Of a DNA stretch of 64,000 nt, positions 12,849 to 23,433 are shown one piece after another. The notes under the pieces are model-generated. The model was not told the origin of the DNA, did no database searches, and worked only from the letters and a program-made list of their open reading frames with translations. Numbering within the stretch: the first letter of the stretch is position 1; every line of letters begins with the position of its first letter. The stretch is from contig JABVXV010000202.1 of NCBI GenBank assembly GCA_013365325.1, positions 51,085-115,084 on the forward strand, written 5' to 3'. Origin of the DNA: Dipetalonema caudispina. Lineage: Eukaryota > Nematoda > Chromadorea > Rhabditida > Onchocercidae. A program made the translations under genes and the position numbers.

Positions 12849-13484
12849 GAAATTTATGCCATTGAGATCACTGGCGCAAATTTTAACATCGACACGTGTC
12901 AGAACTGGAACTGGTTAAACAGTCTCTCACTGAAAAATAAACTCGTCCATATCATCATTCTTGTTTTTGATCAATTAAAAAGGGAAAAAGAAAATTAATG
13001 AACATTATAGGACAGCGAAATATGGGATAATAATCCATCTCTTCAAATTAGACGGCAGATCACTGTGAGTGGTCAGCTGGATCGAAATGACGCTATGCCC
13101 TTCCTTGGTAATTAACCCGTACTTAATTATACTGAAATAAATTACTGGAATGTATAACTACAAATAGTGTTAGAGCTGTCTAATCATCCTGTATAAGCAA
13201 TGATGGAATATGTGTACAGACAGGGTTTATCAAGACAGGGCTTCAAATCGTTTAATTAATCGATTCGTCCAGTCTATCAATGGGCTAAACTACATGATTT
13301 GATTAAGTAAACATTCAAGTACAATGTTAAGTAAAGAAATGAAAAGATAACAATAAAAAAAGAAAGAAATACATTACAACTTTTGATTTAAAAATTACAG
13401 AATCCTATCCAACATGTTTTTTTTCTTTCATCTTTTCAATACTAGCTTTGCTATTGTTCCAAACAGATATCAATTCATTTCATG

Positions 13485-13533
13485 TAGAGAGAGAGGGAAA
13501 GAGAAAGAGAAACAGAGAGAGGGAGAGAGAGAA
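13485..13533 (+). repeat. Purine-rich (GA)n tract
   Basis: A GAGA-type run with occasional A insertions. The complementary strand is a long polypyrimidine tract. No function is apparent. Confidence 0.75.
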
Positions 13534-14382
13534 ATAAGAAATATGAAAATGCATTCATGATGGATATTTGTGTCATCGTCGTAACTGTTGGTATATTTTG
13601 AGTGACACATTTCACAATCCTTACGTATGGCTTTTTTTTTTCAGCGATTATAGCGATAAAACAGTATTGGATGAATTCGAATCTAATAGATACTGAATAC
13701 ATTCAATGAGAAGCAATATGATTTCAGAAAATGATAATGAATTTGACAGAATCAAGGACTAATGATATTCGATGAAATACTCATTGAATGACAAAATTTA
13801 TAATTTAAACTTTGATAACCATACAACATAAAGTTTCTTTTTCTCAAATTTAAATATTTACCATAAGTTTAAGATTTAAAAAAGGTTGCTGTTCTTCTCT
13901 TCTTTTGGAAATAAACGTTGTAAGACAATAAGCACTAGTATACATAAAGTTAACAACCTTTACTAGGTAAATTCAAACTTCATCCATTTGGACTACCGGT
14001 ATTGCACGGTTGGCCGGTAACATTTTATTAAACGTATCACGCAATGATCAATCAGATCTCCGGGAAATGAAAGGAAATCCGGAAACAATTTATGATTCAT
14101 TCTTGATTCAGTAAGCTTACTTAATTATATGTTGATGTATTTGACAGTAACAATATAATGGCATGTACAGGGAAGGAAATTCGGGATTGTGACAATTTTT
14201 ATAATGATAAAAGATTTTGTACAAATGATATCTATAATTTTATGATATCATTATGTTTTCTACATTATAAGATAGTACGATGAAACATTTACAATGCATA
14301 AAGTTTATCCACATGATAAGCATAAACAATGAAAGTATTTACATCAAATGAATTATACTTTTACAATCAATCACTCGTGTAT

Positions 14383-14435
14383 TATTATTATTACTATTAT
14401 TATCATTATCATTATTATTATTTTCATTATCATCA

Positions 14436-14466
<31 letters not shown>

Positions 14467-14477
14467 TATTATTATTT

Positions 14478-14523
<46 letters not shown>

Positions 14524-14552
14524 CATTATTATTATTGTTATTATTATTATTA

Positions 14553-14592
<40 letters not shown>

Positions 14593-14605
14593 TATTATTA
14601 TTGAA
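14383..14605 (+). repeat. (ATT)n trinucleotide microsatellite, interrupted
   Basis: About 220 bp of TTA/ATT units with scattered C and G interruptions (TCA, ACT). All six frames are open over most of it, which creates false ORFs on both strands. Confidence 0.95.
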
Positions 14606-15071
14606 TTTATTATTGAATTCAACTATTGCGCATACGTATATTACGTGGGAAATATTTGGTATTTGCAAATGCTTCTATTGCAAGATTGCTTATACGCCTT
14701 CGATCCAATTCAAAGTCTGCTGATATGAAAATACTTCGATCAAGGACTTGTAATTGAGTGATATTTATCCGTAAAACTGAAATTTTTTTATTCAAGCATT
14801 GTTCCGAATGAAAAAAAAAAGAAAAAAAAAAGAAAAAAGGGATAGTAGTACTATGAATGTATGAGTTTCGATTACTGATAACGAATCTTAAAGAGATACA
14901 ATTCAAGAATTGCTTATATCAAGTAATTACTATTGGTGTTAATGCCAAAATCTTAGGAGAAAAAAAAAAAAAAAAAGTTGAATGAGCTCATTTTGGAGAA
15001 AGTTGAAAGATATGAGAATACAACATTAGATGAAATTAGGAAAGGAAGTATGAAGGCTATATTCTAAAGAG

Positions 15072-17178
15072 CTAATCAGTATGTGTTATCCTTATAGCTG
15101 TGATCAATAAATTTGTTGTCAAAAGAAAACCTTTAGGTATTGGTATTGGAAATCCACTACGTAGAAAATCATTGATAAAATGTTGAAGCATTTCGGAACT
15201 TAGCAATGCAACATCGGATAATTCATCATCACTTATATTAATATACCCATATTTGTTTTTTAGTTGAAAGCTATCCACTGATGTTTTTCCAAGTAATGTA
15301 TTGTTCTACAAATAAATGAGGTAAGAAAACAGTAAACAATTAAGATTATTCACTTATTTCATCTATTATCTTTCTCAAGAAATCTTACCTCAACATGTAA
15401 ATGTATATTTGCAACGATGTCTAAAGCAAATGCTGCTGCTTGATGGCTTGTTTCACTGGATTCTATAATGTACATAAATACTAAACCATTTATATTAACC
15501 ATTAGTGCACCTGAAATATGGATTTTATTTGGATTTAAAAGGTTAACATTAAATTTCAGCTTTTTCTTCTTTCTTTTAAGGAATTGATGGAAATGTAAGG
15601 TATGAAAAGGTAAAATTTTTGAACATAAATGAAAAACAAAAAAACAAAGTAAAGAAGTTCGCGAACCGCCCTGTTTTGCTTGAAATAGTACTATAGGAGA
15701 TCGGGTAGGCGTGAAAATGAGTCGCACTTTACTATCTGGATACTGTTCAGCTATTTGAGGTATTAGATCAGCAAAACAAATCCCAGTTGCACAAGAGGTA
15801 CGTAGCAACGGGCCTAAAGACGAAATTGTCTGATCGTCCACGACAAACTGTAACAAATGTTCCCTGCAAATTTTTGGTTGAAAAAGATGTAATTCATAAT
15901 GCTATAATGATTGCATGATATTTGAATCTAATTTTGACAAATTTCTCTTAAAAATATTTCCACTCATTTTGGCATTAAACATACATACATTGTTCACATT
16001 TTACTACACATTAGTTACATGCATAGAGTTTTATATTATCTTAAATTTAAAACTAATCAATGTTAAACAAAAAGAGAAATTTTACTACACATTTTTTTTT
16101 TTAAAAAATTCTAAAAAAATTAAAAACAAAAAAAAAAAAGCAATTGATGCAAAGGCATAGAATCATTAATATAGCATTAAAAATGTGTAAAATGTTCCTT
16201 TTCTTTTTTAATTTAGAATTTTTAGTTTTTGAAAATCCAATGAATATCATCATATATCTTGGTAGTTGCTACTTACAGAATAATTGCATTTCATCCTGTT
16301 TAGATATTTCTCCAATATTATACAGCAATTAATGTGAGCTTACGAGAAAGCGTGATAAAGTAGTGCGTTGGCAATATAATCGGATATAAGTAAATGTATC
16401 ATTGCATTTTCCACAGGTTTTTCTGGCCAAAACATTGGTGCAGCACTGAACGGAGTTTTTTTTATGCTATCTCCTACGAGTGAAATCTCACCCATGTTAG
16501 ATATTTCCACAGTATCCTTGTAACATAACGGATCTTCATTTAGCCTGAAATAAGAAATTATTGATATTTATTAATTTATAGCTTAAAAAGTTAGCCATTT
16601 GAATTTTTCTAAAAGTGACATATCGTCATAAAAGCATAAAAATCAAGAAGAAAGCTGAGCTTTTAAATTTCAATTCTCCCAACGAATATTATATTGAAAA
16701 TATTTGCATTTATTTCTTAAGATAATGCTAAGTTAAAAATGAAAAAGCAAAGCAATAGTCATTAATGTTTACACAGGCGTGCATACACACTGATATATAT
16801 ATATATATATAAACATATACCATAGTTTACAGGGAAAGGAAATCTCAGTTAACTTGAAATCAATAGAAGTACGGGGAAATTACTTATCGAAAGTATTTGA
16901 TAAGAATTTATTTATCAAATAAAATTCGTTACAAAATGTATGATCGTACGGTAATTTGATAATGATGATATGAATTCAAAATTTCCCAAAAAGATTTTAT
17001 AATTTTCATTTCCTTTTCTCTTTTTTTTTACTTTTTTTTTTTTTTTTTTTTTGTTTTAAAATTATGCTTAATGAAATTAAGAGAGCCAAAAGAAAAAAAA
17101 GATGAATTTATTAAATTGTTCACAGCAAAGATAAAATTAAAATGAAAAGCAAAGCAATAGTAGTATTTACACATGCAG

Positions 17179-17211
<33 letters not shown>

Positions 17212-19911
17212 TACACACACACACACACACATACACACAAACAAATACACACACATCTTACAGTCAAGGAAACTTTAACTAACCTGAAGTCAATATAAAT
17301 CCTGGAAACTAGTTGCTGCAATGTTACATAATTATCCATGGAATTTATCTCATTAAAAAAAAAAAAAAAAAAAAATTCAATTTATTGTTATTGAACATGA
17401 AGAGAAGAGTAATGAGATAATTGTATTATGAGGTTTAAAAGTTATCGGTTTATTTTTTCATTTATCAAGGAAATTTAAACATGCAAATGTTAATGTAAGA
17501 AAATACTAATTTGCAAAAGACTACAACGGAGGATTGTTTGAAATAATTCTAACCAGAAAATAAAGAATTAACGATTTGTTATTGTGAGTATTTTTTAGGG
17601 GAAATTCGAAATAGTTTAACATATCATCACATAACTATCGGTAGAAATGTGATCCTTATTAAATGATCGGTTACTTTTGTTTGTTAGAAAAAAAGAAAGA
17701 AGAAGAAGAAGAAGAAGAAAGAAAAAATAAAGGAATGAATTCTACTGATTTATGATGAAAAAACTTACTTCGAAAAGAGGATAACTAATAGTGGTATTAA
17801 ATTTTTGAAAAGTTTCCATCAATTCTTTACTATTAGGTAATCCAACAATTGCAGCAAGCGTATTGATTCGTACCGCATCTGCTAATGATGTTTTTGTTTG
17901 TGTTTGTAATAATTTCTTATTGAAATCTTCACTGATAAATTCGGTTACTTTTTTGCAAATTAATATTTCAATCAATGATCGAATTTGTTCCGATATTCCT
18001 TGCTGAAAATTGCTTCAACTATATTTCGAAATATATTCACAAAATTAGCATATAATTTAATTTCGTATTTCAACTAAATACCAAAAAATAAATTAAGCAT
18101 TTAGTCACTTTCAAATTTGATGAAATTTGCCATAGATATAAATCAAAAATATTAAGTTGAATGAATAAACCAAAGTACTAATCGTAATTGAATGATTTTT
18201 GAAATATCACAGTTATAGTAGTAGTAGTAGACAAGAAAAAATTTAGAACTACAACTTATAACAAACCTATAATTTTGTGACCTAAAATATTTTTCATCTT
18301 CTTGAAATCTTACTTGATCCTGAAATATAGTGTCCACATCTATTTTGTAATAAAAAAGTAACTATATGATTTTTATATTTCTGGGAATGTTGTCAATCGT
18401 TGTATATGACAACTTTCACAACATAATCAAATTAACAATTTTGCATTGATGAATGCGTAAGGAAACTAGCACAGATAATGAAAAAATGCTTCAAATTTGA
18501 TAACACAACAAAAATATTCAGTGATTTAATCTACTTTTTTTTTTTCCTACCTCTTCCTCTCATTAAAACGGATGCATATTTTTTTCAGAATAGCAAATTT
18601 AATCAAATTCTATTTGCGAATATTCCAAAAGATAGAAAAAAACATTACTGCTAAATATATGTTTTTTTTTTTAATAAAAATGAATATGTGAATCTCTTAT
18701 TTTTTAAATTTCCGGAAGTTTCCTTTCGAAATGACAGTCAACATTTTCCATGAAAAAATGAAACTTTAAGCGACAGAAACAAAATTTTTTAATATGTTAA
18801 ATTCCTCAGCAGTATGTTAAAATTCTACTGCTCAATATTGGTTACTTCCTTTCTTTTTTTCTGATAATCAAAAAAAAAAAAAAAAAAAGATTACTGCTAA
18901 ATTTTGCAAGTTGACTAAATTTACGGAAAAAGTTTCGGTATTGTAAAATTATTGCAAAATAATTGGTCAAAAAAAAAAAAAAAAAAAAAAAAAAAAACGA
19001 AAACAAAAATTAAAATTAGAAATGCCTTGAATAAATTCAATGCTATTCCAGTCATACCACCATTATAAATTTCAATATTCATTAATTGAATAGTTGCACG
19101 ACAAAAAATTGTTGATATTCGAGCCGCTCCTGTTTCTGACCGTTCGAGGGCACTTTCTAATTGAAAATTAACACCATATGCTAATACTTCAGCTTCACCC
19201 TCAAGTTTCATCGGTACCAATATATTAACTTCACCTGATAAGCTTCCTATAAACCTGAAACTTATTAGCTCTATAAAGAGATTACATTTTATTCGTTCGT
19301 ATCTAATATTAAAAATGATCTCTCAGAATGTTAAATGATGATGAAAATGTGCTGGAAGTACCAATGTCATTGGTTATTTATAGGATTTTAAACCTACCCA
19401 ATGTTTAAATTTTTCATAACCCAAGTGATTTTATTTGGTGCTGATGTAGAAATGGTATGCTTGGTTGCTTGTTTATATCGGGATACACGTATCCGTGAGA
19501 GTAAAATGTATCCTTGGCCATTGTTGATGCGTTGTTTGACATTTGGTATGGATAAACGTGGTAATTGCTCATCTAATATTTCAGCTCCGATATTGTTCAG
19601 ATAAGCTACAGCTCGTGGTAAGATACGTATTCGCACAGCACTGGACGATGACAAGTAGATCTTAAGATGAATTTTCTTCTGAATGGCTTGCAAAATTATC
19701 GTTGTATGATAGGAATTATTTATCAAATAAGACATCCCAAAAATACGGATAGATTGAATGGGACAGATAATATGTAATGAGTGAATTTGTGAATTAGATA
19801 GATGTGAAAATTGAAAATAACTACCTGTAAAAGAGGATGTAAATCTATGTCTGCAGAAGAAAGAATGTTGTAAATGAGAAGGAATACGAAAGCAGCACAG
19901 GTGAAGGCCAT
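15072..19911 (-). CDS. BPI/LBP-like secreted lipid-binding protein A, 9 exons
   Basis: Exons: 19911-19825, 19678-19398, 19254-19026, 18002-17769, 17348-17284, 16544-16344, 15863-15667, 15510-15389, 15305-15072; 549 aa. Residues 1-19 are a signal peptide (MAFTCAAFVFLLIYNILSS). The N-terminal BPI barrel shows VRIRILPRAVAYLNNIGAE, LPRLSIPNV and GYILLSRIRVSRY, then a Cys pair spanning STIFCRATI and EILICKKVTEF, as in the BPI disulfide. The C-terminal barrel shows FSAAPMFWPEKP, MIHLLISDYIANALLYHAF, CFADLIPQIAEQYP and the tail GFPIPIPKGFLL. Exon 3 to exon 4 is the weakest join: the length-matched family alignment (LFK followed by QGISEQIR) needs a GC donor at 19025-19024. Exon 5 could instead start later at a TTGCAG. 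The protein likely binds lipid outside cells; a role in defence is inference. Confidence 0.85.
16738..16880 (-). pseudogene. Decayed duplicate of exon 5 of BPI-like gene A
   Basis: This intronic segment aligns with 17129-17316. Both have GCAAAGCAATAGT, then TTTACACA, a dinucleotide repeat, TTACAG, AAGGAAA and a degraded match to the exon (TCAATA before the donor side). In this copy the exon frame has a stop and the dinucleotide block is (AT)n instead of (CA)n. It is best read as a small local duplication about 0.4 kb from the live exon. Confidence 0.5.
17180..17253 (+). repeat. (CA)n microsatellite
   Basis: ACAC units interrupted by CATA lie in the intron just downstream of exon 5 of BPI-like gene A. 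Confidence 0.9.
18971..18998 (+). repeat. Poly(A) run in intron 3 of BPI-like gene A
   Basis: An A run of nearly 30 nt lies directly downstream (minus-strand sense) of the uncertain donor of exon 3. On the transcript it is a U tract. Confidence 0.8.
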
Positions 19912-20108
19912 GAGATAATGTTGTAGTAAGGGAAAGATACAAAATAAATGAGCATATATGTACTAAATGGGAGGGAGGATGTATTTTGGTGGGTGTCACC
20001 TCGCTCACTCATCAATAATAACGGGAAAAATCGGGGATGTCCTTCAAGAACTCGTTCTTCGAATGACTAATGCCGTGGAGGTGGTCGTGCTCAGAGGGGG
20101 TGCACGTC
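19912..20108. promoter_or_regulatory. Shared divergent promoter of the two BPI-like genes
   Basis: The two ATG codons, minus at 19911 and plus at 20109, point away from each other and are only 197 bp apart. Both encode signal peptides of the same protein family. The interval must contain both 5' leaders and very likely a shared control region. No clear TATA or named factor site was identified. Confidence 0.7.
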
Positions 20109-22672
20109 ATGCACTACCTCTTACCTGTTCAGTTAGCCTTTTCTATCCAGCTACTGTATCTTCAATATTCATTCATAAGAGCATCCGATGTATCCCTTGA
20201 TATCGGATCTGGTGCTGCTTCACAGCTGATACGTGAAGCAGCTCATCAATTACTTAGCTCTCCACGTTCTCTTTATCTATCATTTCGGACACATCGGAAA
20301 CCCCTTCTGCTACCTCTTGCCTATATCAAAACTTACAATCGAATTTCATATTCAAATGTTACTGTCAAATTTTATCCGGATACGATACGTTTAAAAGCAA
20401 GCAGTGTTCGGATAAACTCCAAATCGAATATTACTCCGAATATCTGGCCAGTTAGCTTTGGAGATGAAACCATCGATTTTGCCGTATATGTAAGTTGATT
20501 TACAACTGCTTACCGTATCATTTCACAGCTACTGCTCACTGATTTCATTCATTATCAATACTATTATCATTTCGATCATTTTCATTTCCAAGCTTACATG
20601 TTTTCATTATCTTTTACATCATTCAATTATGTTGTACTTCTTTTACTACTTTCGGAATTTCAGCTAATCATTTCAGGTGGGTGATGTCGAATTAGCCGTG
20701 CGAATTGAGGAGAAAAATGCTCGGATGTTATCATGTTCTTTGCGTGATACAACCGTTAATGCTACATCCACCAATTACTGGATGGTAGGCATGTTGTTAT
20801 ATATGGCAACAAATCCGATCCGGTCACATCTTCAGCAACTCATTTGTCCGTCTATCTCCAACTACATATCAAATATTGAAAATCCTATTATTATGTAAGT
20901 ACATGATGGCTTTTCTTTTTACAATTAATTTCAAAATCAGCGTGGCATTCATAAAAAGAATTTATCTTTTAAATTTCAAAGATTCAGGAACGTATCATTA
21001 AATGAAATCCTGCCAGCTCATATTCGTGATGTTATTAACACAGCAGATTCTTCGTTATTCTATCGTTTAACATCAATAACAGTCGAGGAGAAGCATATTT
21101 TGATAGTAACACAAATTAAATGGAAGCGTCCTTTTGAAAACGATGGAATTTCATATGCAAATGTAAGTATGAAATGGAACAACGAGGATCGAATAATAAC
21201 TTGGATCGATGATACTGCTCTCAATGATTTCCTCAATCAGGTGTTTCTTCAAATACATCTTTTAAATATTCAGCAATTTGTGCTCGTATTAAAACAATTC
21301 CGAGAAATTATAGAGCTCGATAAGTTTCTTAGTTGAATTAATCAATCCTATTCTGGGGCTAAAATTTACAGTGTTTGAAAATACATCAAGAATTTCGACT
21401 CAAATACTCTTTTTAAACAAATTGTCATAACGGTGTTGATAGGGGAGCAACAACGAAATTTCTATCACTTACGGCTGAAAGTTGAATTTAACCATTTCAT
21501 GTTACTAGGCTTCAACAAAAAGTTGTTTTAAAAACGGAATTTGAATTCAATTTATTGCAGATTGATTGGAATTTCCAGTGGATGGAAGAAACAATTGCGG
21601 TAACAAGTCCCGTGATACCTCTTTCTTCTCGAGAATTTCTTTCAACTCTTTGTACCTCTTGTTATTTCTTACTAAATGTTTGGGCTAATGGACCACCTAT
21701 TTTGACAGCTACTAACGGTACTGTTGTCCTGGAAAAGTAAGTTTTTCTTAATGCTTTGAAGATGATTCAACGCAAAAATTTAGAAAGTTGAGGTCACATC
21801 TGCTTAAACCTAAATCCAAGTATATAGTAAAACTTCCTCATTACTTTGCATTTATTGAAGCTTCAATTTATATTTGTTTTAAATTAAACGTTTTTTTCTA
21901 TTTCAAGGCGTGATAGGCTCAACTTACGTGTCGTGAATCCAGATAAAAACGTCACATCTGTATTCGTATCCATGTTTCTATCTATTACGGCCGAATTACG
22001 ACCCGTTATTGATTCGGGTACCTTGCGGACATTAGTACAACTACTTGATACAAATGTGGTGATGGAAAGTGGTGCCTTTCCTCCTTCCTGGTCATTTTTT
22101 GTTCAAGATCTAATAAAAGGTAGACGCTTATTTTGGATTTTATCATTGTTAATCGAATTGTTATTGGAATAATTGATAACAGCTGGACAAATATTCTTCA
22201 GAAGTATTAAAAATATACTTGTATTAAGAGAAAGTTAGCTTATGTGGCAATTATTGCCAAGAAATTATGATTTTCTTTTCTTTTTTTTTTTTTTTGTTTT
22301 AGTCCTTTTTGTAGTACATTTAAGCATTTTTTTTCAACTACTTACAATCTTTCGATTGTGCAAATGACACTATCAAATAGATTTGAGTGACATGTATCAT
22401 ATCAGTAAGGGAGAAATAATATGTGAATTTCAGGAATGATAACCGAAATGATGTGGCCAGAGATGCGAAAGCAAATAGAGGAACTTACATACAGTGAGGG
22501 TATTCGGTTGGCGACATCATGTGGTATCGACCCACAGAATACGGAGATTTTAATCGGTGAAGGACGTTTAGGCTTCTCCACAACACTTAATTTACAGAGT
22601 TTAGAGCCTCAACAGTGCCTCAAAGATCTCAAAAGTGCTTTACCAAATACTGCTAAATTGTTTCCTAAATAA
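20109..22672 (+). CDS. BPI/LBP-like secreted lipid-binding protein B, 6 exons
   Basis: Exons: 20109-20489, 20677-20894, 20988-21240, 21561-21736, 21908-22119, 22434-22672; phases close to 492 aa. The N-terminus MHYLLPVQLAFSIQLLYL is a signal peptide. The N barrel has SGAASQLIREAAHQLL and YSNVTVKFYP, then MLSCSLRD and HLQQLICPSISNYI, placing two Cys as in the BPI disulfide. The C barrel has SREFLSTLCTSCYFLLNVW and FVSMFLSITAELRPVID, with the tail GEGRLGFSTTLNL. The fold assignment rests on domain layout, Cys placement and the neighbouring gene rather than strong motifs. The start at 20109 is chosen because it begins the hydrophobic leader; an in-frame ATG at 20070 would add 13 residues. Confidence 0.75.
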
Positions 22673-23433
22673 ACTTGATTGGGATGCATTCCAGTTATTT
22701 GTTCATTGCAGCTACAATTACACAAAATTCTTTTCCGTCCTTAGCGTAGAGTTTTGCAATTTATAATTTGATTGCAGGTTTTATTTGAAAGTTTTACACA
22801 TTAAACAAAATGAGTTCAAGTTTTCGGCAAAGAAAAAAGAAAATAACTTCAAATGTTTTATTTTATTATATAATCATCATTTTCGCTCTGTTAGTTTAAT
22901 CCTACTAGCTGGTCCAAAGGAATGACGATGCAACCTTTTCATAACCATACTTGGCTAAATTATTTCAATAAAAAATGACTGTTTATTGCACATCATCTGA
23001 AGGATGTTAGATGAAAACGAAAGTGCTTTTCTATTCATTTTCTCTTATTTGTCTCAATCCATTTCTTTTTTCAAATTTCATGTAAAAATTCTTTTAGTGA
23101 GAACCAAAAAAAAAAATACATCTTTCTCCTTTTTTTTTTTTTTTTTTTTTTTTTTTTCATTCTGTAAGTAGTTGGAAAATGAGAAAGAAAAGAATGGAAA
23201 GGAAAATATGAATGGTTTAGGACAAATCAATCTACCGCTTTAACTACTGCAATAGCAACTAGCAAAATCAGCGAATAACTGTCACAACAGGCAGGAGAAG
23301 GAGAGTAAAAAGCCTAGGCTTAGCTTAAGTCCAATGGGAGTCTAGCAAGGATCGAAATTGAAAACCTATAAATGCATCTCATTCACCACCATCTCATCAC
23401 TCTTTGATGGGAATCAATAGAGTCGTTTGCTAA
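22673..23433. other. Intergenic region between BPI-like gene B and ARMC10-like gene
   Basis: About 760 bp holding the 3' end of the upstream gene and the promoter of the next. Long T runs occur near 23130-23157. Nothing else was recognised. Confidence 0.55.

Larger units (their letters stand above)
12850..15071. other. Intergenic region with microsatellites
   Basis: About 2.2 kb lies between the 3' end of the minus-strand BPI-like gene and the 5' end of IMP4. It holds a GA-rich purine run (13485-13533), a long ATT tract (14383-14605) and A-rich runs near 14811-14840 and 14960-14978. The open frames of simple I, Y, N and L runs over the ATT tract are artefacts. No gene was recognised. Confidence 0.65.

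Noticed and set aside
14329..14728. Several open frames of 62-126 codons on both strands made of I, Y, N or L runs
   Set aside because: They are translations of the (ATT)n microsatellite at 14383-14605, with no domain or splice context.
18152..18337. Possible extra exon in BPI-like gene A encoding QVRFQEDEKYF
   Set aside because: It has an acceptor-like TTTCAG, but including it breaks the family spacing between the two conserved Cys. Left as intron, or at most a rare alternative exon.
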